Assembly (NCBI RefSeq): GCF_963169125.1
Contig: NC_084796.1
Coordinates: 214,275,948-214,339,947 of the forward strand
Source: Humulus lupulus
Taxonomy: Eukaryota; Streptophyta; Magnoliopsida; Rosales; Cannabaceae
Reading direction: 5' to 3'
Length of the DNA stretch: 64,000 nucleotides
In this document: in pieces, positions 35,810 to 48,600 of the stretch
How positions within the stretch are numbered: the first letter of the stretch is position 1
Layout of the letters: each line of letters opens with the position of its first letter
Notes under the pieces: model-generated
Databases searched by the model: none
What the model was told of the DNA's origin: nothing
Seen by the model: the letters and a program-made list of their open reading frames with translations, nothing else
Made by a program: the position numbers and the translations under genes

Positions 35810-37580
35810 TATAGCATCTCAAATATATAAGTCTATATGCATGCTCCCGATAAATATATATTCAAAACAATATACATAGTAGAAAGCATAAAATCATATA
35901 AGCATGTGAATATTATAGAGATGCATAAATACAATAATAAAACCATTAGAGTACTTACGAGAAGCGTAGCAAAACAATGACTACACCCTTTAGATTCCCT
36001 ATTCTTTTGTCCTTGTTGAATGCTGGGTATTGCAAGGAATCCAAACCCCTTTAAAACAAGATCACAAGTCTTCCAAGTCTTTCTCTAAAACAACTTAGTG
36101 TTTGTGTGGGGAAGTCTCAACACATGATAAGAGAATTCCTAGAGAGAAAACTAAGAGAGTGGGCGGCTAGGTATAAAATATTAGTAGTGAATTTTTACCT
36201 TGTCAAATTCAGCTGACTTAATGCATTCTATAACACTAGTATATATACACAATTAGCTAGGGCATAAAATAGGTTTTAGTTTTCCATTTTATTTTTAATT
36301 ATTTAATAATTATAATTAATTAAATACTTATCAAAATTAACCAACTATAATTTTGACATTTATTTAATTCATTTTAATAATATCAATACAAATTTATCAA
36401 TATTAACAAAGTTGTCCCAATTAGTTATAATACTCTTTTTTTGAGACTTTGCAATTAAAACCTCAAACTTTCTTTTATTTCTTTTCTCACAAAAAATCAA
36501 TAAATAATGTAACATTAATTACTTTCACTAACCTAGTCAATATGATATTTTTATAATTAATAATTATTCAAAACTACTAGGTTCATTTTTATAAGAGACG
36601 ACATAGGGACCATGGATTCATAAACTCAAGCTTCAATAAGTTACCATGAGTTTATTATTAACAAATAATCTCACCACCTTATTAATTCCTCATGACTCCA
36701 CTATAAACTAAGAATTGCACTCTTGAATTCATAAAACGCTTTACACCAAATGTAAATACGTTATCCATTGTTATAACGATAACCGTCATTCAATCCTCTA
36801 TAGATGATCTATTAATGAGACGGGTGCAAATTATTGTTTTACCCCTCATTGATATTTTATCCTTAACTCCCACTAAGTTCCTTGTAAATGATATTTCCAT
36901 AAAATTAATTACAAAAATGAGCACTCTATCATTTAATACTTGAACCAAACTATAAGGAAATCATCATTTCATTTCTTAAACAGGAGCTATAGATTTCATG
37001 TCTATGATAAATACCCCCACTCTATTATACTATAAAATCTCCAATATATAAGTATGAGCTAGTTCGTAGGGTAAGTTGGTAATAAACAAATCAAAAGACT
37101 TGAATAATACAATTAGTAGAATATTAATCACTCAGAATTAAGATTGAATTGACCTATGATCAATGTTGTGATATGATTAGATTAGATAATAACGATACTT
37201 ACTTATCTTATCAATAATCAATATCGGTCCAGTCCAATGTAACAAAATACATCTGGTCTTATCTACTTGGTCAATATCCTGGATAGGATATCACACCAGA
37301 TGTGTAAATAGATGTTATTGTAGATTACTGAATCAGTAAAATCTAGTGTACTGATTTAATCTTGGGACAAAATGCTTTTGAAGATATAATTACAATTATA
37401 ATCCACTGTGACTGAGTCACTATAATTGATATTTTATAAATATTTGTATTAATAATAACTAATCACGTAATAAAACATGTAAACAATGCAATTTGATTGA
37501 ACAAAATGATTTCTACTACTTTATTGATAATGAATAAATTACATAAGAAATATAGTTTTATAAGGGCATAAAACCCAACA
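35810..37580 (-). mobile_element. copia-type solo LTR in protease motif, TSD GTGCA
   Basis: A 1771-bp block flanked by identical gtgca (35805-35809, 37581-37585). The right end is CCCAACA. The left end is TATAGC, presumably TG changed to TA. In minus sense it starts TGTTGGGTTTTATGCCC, like large copia LTRs. Removing it joins DSGA to THH, the conserved protease continuation, in frame. It is AT-rich throughout with no coding. Confidence 0.88.
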
Positions 37581-37585
37581 GTGCA

Positions 37586-39142
37586 ACACACCACATATGC
37601 TATGACCTCAATTGTTTCTCTTCTTTTGATGATAAGGCCGTTGCCACTACAGTCATATTACCTACTAGTTTCTCTATCCCTATATCTAAATCCGACACTG
37701 TACATATTAATTCTAAGATTACACTTACAAATGTTTTATTTGTGCCTAAATTTAGACTAAATCTTTTTTTCATCAATTCCTATATTACTCAAACTTCCAA
37801 CTTAGTTATTTTCTATACTAACACTTGTTTTATACAGGAACCTACCCAGATTTTGAGGATTGAGACAGCTAAGAAATAGGGCAGCATCTTCTTTCTTGAG
37901 CAAGGTATTTCTTTTTTTTCTTTCTGACTTTCATAGATCACATGTAGTCCTTGCATTGATGCCACTCAATGGCACATAAGGCTTGGACACCCATCTCATT
38001 CTATTTCAAGCAATATCAATACAACCATTACTTTTTATGCTTATAATTCTATTGATAAGCATTGCTCTATATGCCATTTTGCTAAACAAAAAAGATTTCC
38101 TTTTGTTTCTCATAATAAGTTTGCTTCTGCTACCTTTGATTTGATTGATATTGATATTTGGGGTCCATTTCACATTACTAGCATTGAAGGATACAAATAT
38201 TTTCCCACCACAGTGGATGATAAGTGTAGGCATACTTGGCTTTACATGTTACAGGCTAAATCTCAAGCTTCTTGTGCTATCCAACAATTTATTGCTTTTA
38301 TTTCCACTCAATATAGTAATAACATTAGAGCCATTAGAAGTGATAATGCCAAAGAACTAAGTTTACCATCTTTCTATGCTAGCAAGGGAATTTTACACTA
38401 TCATTCATGTGTTGAGTGACCACAAATATATTCTGTCATGAAAAGAAAATACCACATATTCTCAATGTTGCTAGGCCCTTGGTTTTTCAATCTATCATAC
38501 CATTATGTTATTGGGCATACAAGGTTAAAACAACTGTTTATTTAATAAACAGATGTCCCTATGTGATTCTCAAAAACCAAACTATTTTTTACATTCTCAA
38601 TAACAAAGAACCATCTTATGATCATTTATGAGTTTTTGGTTGTCTTGCATATGCATCTACCATTGATAATAATAGACACAAGTTTAGTAAACGTCTAGAG
38701 CTTGTGCATTTAGTGGTTATCCCGATGGGATGAAAGCATAGTGTTTGTAAGATATTGAAACAAACCAAATGTTTAATTCTAGAGATGTCAAATTTCATGA
38801 AAATATTTTTCCATTTAAAGACAAGACATCTCAAGATGATATTTCTTCTTTTTTTTACTATTGTTGTGTTACCATGTTTTCTTCCAACTAATCATGCAAG
38901 AACAACCTATTCTTCTTCTCTTGACGCATCTCTATAGTCTGCCCAACCTACAACAAAATCTGATCGCCGCCGCAACAACCTAAACATCTTCAAGATTACA
39001 TTTGTGCTCCTTCCACCACTGCCCATCCTCTTTCCATCTCTTACACAAGTTGACACCACAATTCCAAGTACCAGTCCCTACTGTTCATGGTGTCCAAGAG
39101 CCTCACACATACACTCAAGCATGCCAAAAACATGAATGGAGG
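37586..39142 (+). pseudogene. copia protease end, pre-integrase and integrase
   Basis: After DSGA comes THH plus a Cys (protease flank), then WHIRLGHPS and CSICHFAKQ (zinc-binding pre-integrase). The integrase core follows: DLIDIDIWGP, TTVDDKCRHTW, IRSDNAKE. From 38416 on the integrase tail is only recognisable across frameshifts and many stops. The end, near 39110-39140, is the start of the RT region (QACQKHEW), cut by the Athila-like element. Confidence 0.85.
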
Positions 39143-40460
39143 TGATAAGTCTAGTTTAGGGTAGTTTTAGAGTGTGTTTTAGTCTTAGTTTCGAGTCAAA
39201 TTGTGGGATTTGTACGATATTATGCTTGTGTTTGTTTTGTTTTCAGGTTTTTTTCTATGAATTTGAGAATGGAGAGGAACATAGTGGATTTAGTGATGAA
39301 ATTAGGTATTTTGGGGAGAATTTGGCTATTTTGTGTGCTTTTGGGAGAGTCGGGAACATTCGAGATGAATCTAGTGCTAAACGAAGGCTGAAAAGGTTGT
39401 GAAAGGACAAAGGATCCCAGAAATCGAGACTTGGTTTAGCAAGTCGCGGCGCACATGGAGGCAAAGGCGAATCAGCAAAGGGGACCAAAAAGACACTTGT
39501 CACGAGTTGGTCTATCAAGTCATGGCGCTTGAACTTCCAGAGACGGAGTGAAGTGCACAAAAAGAAACAGGTCGCGACTTAGGAATAAGCAAGTCGCGAC
39601 CCGCCTTACCAAAAGGGAAATCGTGTTTTGTTTAAGTGCAAATTTTAGGTCATTTGTGGGGAGTTTTTTTTTCATTATGGATTAGCAGCTATTTAACTCT
39701 AATGCTTTATTTTTCTTTAGTTTTATCTCAATTTTTAGTACTATAATTCTATGTTTCTAAACATCTATTTTATTGTTTTAGTCATGCCTGTTATGAACTA
39801 AACATCTTTTCAAGGGTTTAATGTAGTCACTTGGATATTTGTTCATTTTCTATGAAGTTCATATAATTTCTCCTTCTTCTTCTATTCTCTCTCTATATGA
39901 TTTGTGCTTAATGCGTGTAGATAATTGATCACTATTTACATGATTTATGATTTTGATTCGAGATTCGAGACAGGAGAGTTGAATATTCTATAATCATATA
40001 AACATAAATTGCATATAGGACGAGAGTACTTGTAGGGTTTGTGTAGCATTTAGGGTTTCTATACTTCATGCCTGCTATATGTTAAAACTTATCACATATA
40101 TGTAGAAAGTTTGCATATAGGTTAAGATACTTTTATCTTGAAAAAGAATTAGGATTGTTTTAGTTAACCCGCTATTAGGATAGAAATTGAAGAATTATAT
40201 GCGCTCATTAGAAAATTAACATGTTGAAAAGTTGATGAAGTTAATACGCTAGATTTTTAATTATTGAATCAATCTTTATAATTGCACAATTTATTTTAAT
40301 TTTAAGTTTTATTTTAAAAACCACTCTATTTGATAGCCAAATAGAAAGCTAGAATTGGTTATTTGTACATGATTAATAGTCTATGTGGGAGCGATTCTTA
40401 TTTACTATTTATATTACTTGAATCGATTGTGTATACTTGCCCATTATATTTTTTCTATCA
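39143..40460 (+). repeat. 5' LTR of the Athila-like element
   Basis: It starts TGATAAGTCTAG and ends TTCTATCA. It contains a patch (about 39425-39605) with repeated AAGTCGCGGCGC and GTCGCGACC words, against an AT-rich background. The open frames at 39172-39402 and 39255-39560 reappear in the 3' LTR at 45610-45974 and are not genes. Confidence 0.88.
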
Positions 40461-40466
40461 AGTTTT

Positions 40467-40479
40467 TGGCACCGTAGTC
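40467..40479 (+). other. primer-binding site (Asp-tRNA type, mutated)
   Basis: TGGCACCGTAGTC, 6 bp after the LTR, is a decayed form of the TGGCGCCGTTGCC typical of Athila/Tat elements. Confidence 0.75.
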
Positions 40480-40700
40480 AAGGATTATTTAATCAATATC
40501 AACTATAATCGATTCTTGTTCTACTTTGGCTTTTCTTTAATAGTTTTTCTGACGTGTTTCTCTACTTGTTTCTCAATTTCAGGATTAACATGTAGTTTTG
40601 GTTTATGCGACGAGGTAAAATAGCTGAGATATTACTGGCGAATCCTGAGATTGAGAGAAACTGTAGGTAGAAATGAAAGAATAAGAGGTTGGAAGCAAGG

Positions 40701-41744
40701 ATGGATGCAAACCAAGGGAATGTAGTAAATAATGCCACCAACAATGTCGAAGGGCCAGTGGTTGCTGAGGTCCCTACTGAACAAGGGGATAGAAGTTTAA
40801 GAGATTATGTACTCCCAACTGTTACAGAAATGCATTAATGCATCATACACCCCATAGTTGTAGCTAACAATTTTGAGAGTAATCCAACAATTCTACAAAT
40901 GGTCCAATCTACTGTTCAGTTTGGAGGCTTACCTACAGAGGACCCTAATTTGCACGTAGATAATTTCTTGGAGCTTTGTGCGACGCTTAAGATGAATGAG
41001 GTGAGCGATGATGAAATAAGGTTGAGGCTATTTCCATTTTCACTAAGAGACCGCGCAAAGAGTTGGTTGATTACCCTACAGGCTAACTCTATTACCACAT
41101 GGGAGGAGCTCGCTCAAAAGTGCCTTGCAAAGTTTTTTCCTCCAGCAAAAGCTGCAAAGTTGAGAGGGGGAAATTAATAATTTCAACCAGACGAAAAGGG
41201 AATTGCTGTATGATGCATGGGAGAGATTTAAAGATTTGTTAAGGAAGTGCCCGCATCATGGTATAGAGAAGTGGAGGCTGGTCAAAAACTTTATTATGGG
41301 TTGAATGGTACTACTCGTACCATAATAGATGTTGCACTAGGAGGTGTGTTCATGAACAAAAGTGCTAATGAAGCTTATGAATTGTTAGAGGAGATGGCCA
41401 TGAACAATTACCAATGGCCTACTAAGAGGGAAAATACAAATAAGGTGGATGTGATGATTGAATTAGATGTCATCTCAATGCTTACAGCTCAAGTGGCATC
41501 CTTGACGAAACAACTACAACAGAATAACCTCACAGCTCAAGCCATGCAATTAAAAAGTGTGTGTGAAATATGTGGAATGGCGCATCCATCTAACCAGTGT
41601 CTTGCAATGGATTTAAATAATTTTCCTATGGAACAAGTTCAAGCCATAGGAAATAGCCAAAGGCCAACCAATAACCCATATTCCATGTTCTACAACCAAG
41701 GGTGGCAGAATCCCCCTAACTTTTCTTGGAAAAATTATAATTAG
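40701..41744 (+). pseudogene. Athila-type gag
   Basis: ATG 40701 (MDANQGN) is in frame with the large Gag segment. A TAA at 40836 and a frame break near 41175 interrupt it. Recognisable: [101 protein letters not shown] zinc-finger-like CEICGMAHPSNQC follows near 41556-41594. This order is standard for Athila Gag. Confidence 0.88.
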
Positions 41745-42286
41745 AGTGTTCAGCAACCTTTCCAACAGAGCCAACAACAATTCCAACATCCTCCTTCTGG
41801 GTTTTATCAACCATAAAATAGACCACCGCAACATCCAATACCCATGAAGCAACCTGAAGCATAGCATGATGTATTGAACCAATTTATGACTGAGACATGG
41901 GCATCTATTCAAAATTTGGAGACTCAAATAGGGTAGTTGGCTACTTTGATGACAAACCATGCTCAAGGGAACTTACCAAGCACTACTAAAGTAAACCCAA
42001 AAGAACAATGCAATGCAATATCTTTGAGGAGTGGTAAGGAGTTAGAAAAGGCAAGTAAGAAGCCTATTCAGTAACCAAAAGTGGTTGATGAGAAAACTGG
42101 TAAAATCGAGGAATAGGTTAATGAAAGCCTTGAGAAAAAGGAGCAAGAAATAAGTATAGAGCATCATATTAAGATCTATATCCTCAGAGACTCCAAAAGA
42201 AGGCACTAGACAAGCAATTTTCTAAGTTTTTAGATGTCTTTCGGAAGCTTCACATCAACATTCCTTTTGTCAAAGCACTTGAATAG

Positions 42287-43080
42287 ATGCCGAGTTATGT
42301 GAACTTTATTAAAGAAATTTTGACAAAGAAAAGGAAACTAGAGGATTATGAGACAATGGAACTTACTGAGGAGTGCAGTGTGATACTTCAAAAGAAGCTA
42401 CCTCCCAAGCTTAAAGATCTTGGTAGTTTCAATATTCCATGCTCTATAGGGGGTTCAATAGAAACCAATACTTTATGTGATTTAGGGGCGAGTATGAATT
42501 TAATGCCTCTATCTATTTTTTGAAAGTTAAAATTGGGAGAAGCTCGACCTACTACTGTGTCTTTGCAAATGGAAGATCACTCAGTAAAGCATCCTAGGGG
42601 TATTGTTAAGGATGTTCTAGTAAATGTGGACAAATTCATCTTCCCTACATATTTTATTATTCTTGATATGGAGGAAGATGAATTTGTCAAGGCTTTCATT
42701 AACCTATTCCTTCAACGATCGATACATGCCTTCAACATCTTCAACTTCTTCAACGATCGATAATCCAACTTTGTTTCTTTATTCTTGATATGGAGGAAGA
42801 TGAATTTTATTATTCTTGGAAGGCCATTTTTAGCAACTGATAGAGCCTTAATAGATGTGAAAAAAGAGGAGTTGAAGTTGTGAGTGCAAAAAGAAGAGGT
42901 AACATTTAATGTTTTTGCAACAACAGAGGTTCCAATTTGTTGTAGAGTTGATGTGGTGGAAAGTGGGGGTGATAAGCTGGAAGTTACTAAGAAGAAATCT
43001 ATGGTTAAAGGTGGAAAGCGAACAGTTCCTCTGAAAGTGAAAATGATCTTTTGTGATAAAGCTCAATTGTTTCATGAGTG
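42287..43080 (+). pseudogene. Athila-type protease region with a local duplication
   Basis: The protease motif LCDLGASMNLMP is at about 42473-42508, followed by PTYFIILDMEEDE. The segment ttcttgatatggaggaagat occurs at about 42660 and again at 42781, so about 120 bp have been duplicated and the frame is lost before the conserved FIILGRPFLATDRALIDV (about 42800-42855). No RT follows, which is why the element is non-autonomous. Confidence 0.82.
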
Positions 43081-43129
43081 ATGGAAAGTTTAAAAAATAT
43101 GCAATATCAAGAAAAGAACGTCTTCTCAT

Positions 43130-44770
43130 GGTACTATGGCTCTCAAGGACATGAGGGGTGGTCTAGATCCGAGTTGATTTTGAAGAAGAAGTTCAGCGTT
43201 CGGCTAAATGATGTTAACAACAGCGCATTTGGAGGCATTCCAATCTTTTATTTGCATTTTTATTTAAGTTTTGGATTATGAACACTTTAATTTTAGTATT
43301 TTGAGTATTTTTTTTAGGTTTATTTTTAATTTCTGTCATTTAGTATTAAATTTGTAATGTTGAATCGTGAAAAAACGTGAAAAAGAAAGAAAAAAAAGAA
43401 TAGGGACACGACACTTGGATGATGAGCCGCAGCGCGATGAGTTCTAGAGAAGCTTGCCAGTTTTGAAAAAAAAAAGGGACATGTTGTAATGATACTTTGG
43501 GCCAAGCTCATAAATTACCACGTTCAATCCATACCCGTTACCACATTTTGGCTACTTGAGGAAGACGGTGACAAGGGTCTTTCGTCGTGAGCAATCTGAG
43601 TTTGTCAGGTTAGTTTCTTTTCCTTAGCTTTTATTTAAACATTGGAGACAATGTTTAGGTTAAGCTTGGGGGAAGAGATTTATTGTTTTGTATATACTAT
43701 GTTATTGTGTTTATTATGCTTTGTCTAGGTTTTTTAGAGTATTAGTTGAATCATGTTGACAATGATTAGCCAATAACAATATATTGAATGATATGCTATA
43801 TAAATTGAATGGGAATGAAGCTATAAGAATATGTGTGCTTGGTTGAACTTCTCTTTTAGTTTACATGGGTCCACTTAAATAATTGAGAGCTTAATCATGA
43901 TTTTTAATAAATTTTATGTAATTGAACAATTTTTATGCTTGCTGAATGTTGAAACAAAAAAATAAATTATGAAAATGTTGTTATCCTAGAACTTGTTTGC
44001 TTGCTATTTGAGATGAAATTATAGATGATGCGTGCTTATGAAGATGATTTAGGCAATTCTTTGGAACTTTTGAGCCTTTCAAGCCAATCTCAATTTATTA
44101 AATCCTTAGCTACCCAATTTTGAGTCTAATTTGATTCTTTTTGTTTGAAACTTATTTTGAGCTTATTTGAAACTTTGTTATTTTTCCTTCCCTTTTTGAT
44201 ATACCATGAGCATATGAAAAGTGATTGGGAGATGATTTATACTGAGGTTTATATTTAAAAATTTGTGTCAATAGAAGAAGAAAAATTGAGAGAAAAAAAA
44301 AATATATTGAAAATGAACTACACTCCAATTAAAAATACAAAGAAATAAGTTTGGGGAGTGTAGTATCATTAGAAGAAAACAAGTAAAAAAAAAAAAGAAA
44401 AAAGAAAAAAATTTAGTTTATGAATTCTCTCTCAAAATAAGAAATATTGGGAAATTTGGGATTGGTTTTTGGATTTGTGAGTGGATAAAGGTTGAACTAT
44501 TTAGTTGAATGCTTATGGTACATTTTGAGCCTAAATAACTTTTTCATTTACCTTTATCTAAGCCCTTCAATTATAAGCTGTGAAAGTCCTATTGATTTAT
44601 GAGCATGTGTTGTCTACATTAGTTGAGATTAGTAAGTATAGCAAGTTTATGGGATAATGATGTTCATTGATTGTAATGAAACAATTTGGTGAGCATGAAT
44701 TGATTCGAATGCATTTTATTTATTAATCATGATTTTGAGAGCTTTTATTTTTGTTTGGACTTAAGTAAAT
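43130..44770 (+). other. non-coding 3' region of the Athila-like element
   Basis: Sequence between the protease and the 3' repeats. There is no RT/integrase or env-like frame. A 43380-43460 patch again carries GC words (agccgcagcgcgatga). 44280-44410 is A-rich. Confidence 0.6.
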
Positions 44771-45625
44771 TGGAAGAATGTTTTGATTGAAATTCTAGAT
44801 CATAAGTTGATTTTCCTGAAGATTATATAAGTGTGTTAGTCATCATATCTTGAGGCTTGAATTATTGTTGTCGGCTTGATTCAGTTGTGTTGGTTGTTTA
44901 GGTTCTGAGTTTTGTCTATTTATTATTGTATTTTTTGCTCGAGGGCTAGCAAAGATTGAGTTTGGGAGAATTTGATAAGTATACTTTAGGGTAGTTTTAG
45001 AGTGTGTTGTAGTCTTAGTTTCGAGTCAAATTGTGGGTTTTGGACTTACGTGAATTGGAAGAATGTTTTGATTAAAATTCTAGATTATAAGTTGATTTTC
45101 TTGAAGATTATATAAGTGTGTTAGTCATCATATCTTGAGGCTTGAATTATTGTTGTCGGCTTGATTCAGTTGTGTTGGTTGTTTATGTTATGAGTTTTGT
45201 CTATTTATTATTGTGTTTTTTGCTCGAGGGCGAGCAAAGATTGAGTTTGCAAGAATTTGATAAGTCTAATTTATGGTAGTTTTAGAGTATGTTTTAGTCT
45301 TAGTTTTGAGTCAAATTGTGGGTTTTGGACTTAAGTGAATTGGAAGAATGTTTTGACTAAAATTCTAAATTATAAGTTGATTTTTCTGAAGATTATATAA
45401 GTGTGTTAGTCATCATATCTTGAGGCTTGAATTATTGTCGTCGGTTTGATTAAGTTGTGTTGGTTGTTTAGGTTATGAGTTTTGTCTGTTTATTATTGTG
45501 TTTTTTGCTCGAGGGCGAGCAAAGATTGAGTTTGGGGGAATTTGATAAGTCTAGTTTAGGGTAGTTTTAGAGTGTGTTTTAGTCTTAGTTTCCAGTCAAA
45601 TTTTGGGTTTTGTATGGTATTATGC
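44771..45625 (+). repeat. three 285-bp tandem copies of the polypurine tract/LTR junction
   Basis: The unit starting tggaagaatgttttga recurs at 44771, 45056 and 45341. Each holds the end of the internal region with ctcgagggcgagcaaag, a purine tract (tttgggagaa, tttgcaagaa, tttgggggaa) and the first 70-75 bases of the LTR (TGATAAGT at 44973, 45258, 45543). The third copy runs on into the real 3' LTR. The copy junctions fall at a shared TTTTG/TTTGG, suggesting template slippage. Confidence 0.93.
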
Positions 45626-48600
45626 TTGTATTTGTTTTGTTTTTAGGTTTTTGCTATGAATTTGTGAATGGAGAGGAACAGAGCGGATTTAGTGATGAAA
45701 TTAGGTATTTTGAGGAGATTTTGGCTATTTTGTGTGAGTTTGGGAGAGTCGGGAACATTCAGGATGAATCTGGTGCTAAACGAAGGCTGAAAAGGCTGTG
45801 AAAGGACAAAGGATCCCAGAAGTCGCAACTTGGTCTAGCAAGTCGCGGCGCACATGGAGGCAGAGACGAATCAGCAAAGGGGACCAAAAAGACATGGGTT
45901 GCGACTTGGTCTATCAAGTCGCGGGGCCTAAACTTCCAGAGACAGAGTGAAGTGCATAAAAAGACACGGGTCACAACTTAGGAATGAACAAGTCGTGACC
46001 CGCCTCACCAAAAGAGAAAACGTGTTTTGTTTAAGTGCGAATTTTAGGTCATTTGTGGGGAGGTTTTTTTCATTATGGATTAGCAGCTGTTTATGTAATG
46101 CTCTGAATTCTCCGATGTGGTTTAATGGCGGGATTAGTAGGCCGGGAGGGCCATACTTGCTTAATTACGCCATTAATTGCTATTATGCATGTATATGTGA
46201 ATTATATTATAATATGATGTTAAATGCATGCATGTGAGTCCACGTTTTGAATTACAGGGGTGTGATGGTAATTTGGCCCGTTGAGGGTATAACTGTATAA
46301 TTGTATGCATGTCGGTGATATGTTGAGACCACATTATAATGTGGGTTTGTTCGAGCTATTCGGCATGAGACAATCTTGGAATATTGATTAGTAGTCTAGT
46401 CACAATAGCCTTAAGTTCGGGGCTCGGGTTGAGTCTCGGGATGATTTTAATGATTAGAGCGTTACCGGGAATTAAAGGGTAATGGGATAAAAATTATTGG
46501 TGTTTGAGATTATTGAGAATAGCAGGAATTGGAGAGCGTTAATTATGATTAACGAGATAGGAGGAAAATGCCAATTTTGCCCTTGGGAGCCTTTAGAAAC
46601 CTTAAATTGACCTAGGGGTATTATGGTCATTTCACCCCTAGGATAGATATAACCATTGTTGGCTGAGAAAGAGGTAGAAAACAGAGCAAGTTTCTAAGCT
46701 TCTCCCGTACCTTCTTTTCTTCATCTTTCTTTGAGATTTTTTAATCATTCTTGAGGATTCAAGCTTGGGAAGCAAGCCTTGGGAGTTTGGGAGAGTGATC
46801 CATCCTTGAAGAGCATCATATGCTGAGCTTTGGGTAGGTTTCTAACCATAGAATTCTCTGGTTTGCCCTGTTTTGGTTCTGTTTTGCAGTTGAGATTTTT
46901 AGGGTGAGGTCTTGGTTTTGTTGGGAGTTTTGGCTAGGGTTCCTATGGTTGGGATGTTTGGGGTATGCTGAGATGGTTTTTGGATTCATTTGGCATAAAA
47001 AATAGGATTTGGAAGCTTTAGAATCAGGTTAGAATCGAAGGAGATGAAGAAGGTCGTTTCAGGGGATTCCTGGTCTGGAGGTAGCGCTATAGCCCACCCT
47101 AGGGCGCTACAGCGCTACTCAAGAGGCTTTTGGGCATGTTGGAGGTTCTTAGAATAGCGCTGGGGCGCTAGGGTCAGCGCTGTAGCGCTACCCTGTTCCT
47201 TCAAAGTCCCGTTTTGAGTGTTTTTAAGGGTTTTTGACTTGGGGTTTCAATCCTTAAGGCCCGAGATCGAATCTACTCACCGTGTGGGCATGTTTTGGGG
47301 TCTCGAGAGTGGTGCTTAGGTTAAGACCTTATCCATGTTGATTCTCATTAATGGAGGTTATAATTGGTTGTGATTAGGTAACCGCTAAGGGACTAAAAGA
47401 TCGATCGTTCTCAGGGGTCGTCTTTATAATATTTCTCGCTCGAACTTGAGGTAAGAAAACTGCACCCTGTGTTTATGTGATATGCGTATTTGTTATTGAG
47501 ACATTTTGGTTGATGAATGTGGACATGGATTGCATATTAAATGCTAGTGAATGTTGATTACTTGTATATGGCACTGACTAGTCAGGGACACTGACCTAAG
47601 TGTCAGAAACGACATAAGTGTCCTGAACGCAGGGCCGAATGAAGATTAGATCTAATCGATATCAGTGTTGAATGGCTCTAAGGCATTAACACTAGACCGA
47701 CCCTAAGGTCGATGAATTCATAAGCGCTTGGCTAGTCTAAGACTAGTTACTGAGAGCCAGGGTATAAGGCCTAGGTGACTGCTTGTCACGTGGCTAGGGA
47801 ACAATGTTCCAGGGTTATGACTCTATGGTCATGAGGAAGGTTATGTTGGTGACCAGTCACCATGCACCCATCCTGGTTAAGTTAATGAAAGGTTCACTTA
47901 CCTGTTAAGCCCTGGTGACCCTATCGTCACAAGGCTGAAGGGAGCTATTCCCTATTTAGCGACTGTCACCTGTCTGCTTTGGACTGATAGCCCTGAATGA
48001 TTATTATGATCATTGTTGATATTATATCATGCTTTATTGTATTTTCCTGCTGGGCCTTGGCTCATGGTTGCTATGTGGTGCAGGTAAAGGGAAAGAAAAG
48101 CTCACCCAGCCCTGAGTGGAGAGCTTAGGTGGTGATGTGTACATATGCGGCCGCTTGACCACCACGGCCAAGGAGTTCTCAGAGGAGCTAGGGGGTTTAC
48201 CCTATTTTTGCCGCTTAGGTCAGCGGGGTTGTAAATTTGAAACAGTAGTGGCCATTTTGAGTTGTGAACAACTTGTAAATGTTTTGAATAGCTCATGAGC
48301 AATTTACATACTTAATAAAATATATACTTTCCTCTTTATTGTTTTTCACCTTAACCTGTTAATAACACTTAGAACATGTTTTTAACCAAATGACTCGGGT
48401 AGCGGGTCAAATTTCTGGTTCACCGATCACCGTAACTGTTCTGGGGTAACCAGGGCGTTACAGTTTAACTCTAATGTTATATTTTTCTTCAGTTTTATCT
48501 AAGTTTTTAGTAGTTTAATTCTATGTTTCTGAACATCTATTTTATTGTTTTAGTCATGCCTGTTATGAACTAAACATCTTTTCTAGGGTTTAATGTAGTC

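Noticed and set aside
44771..45625. CRISPR-like or satellite array
   Set aside because: Units are adjacent 285-bp duplicates without spacers, in a eukaryotic retrotransposon.
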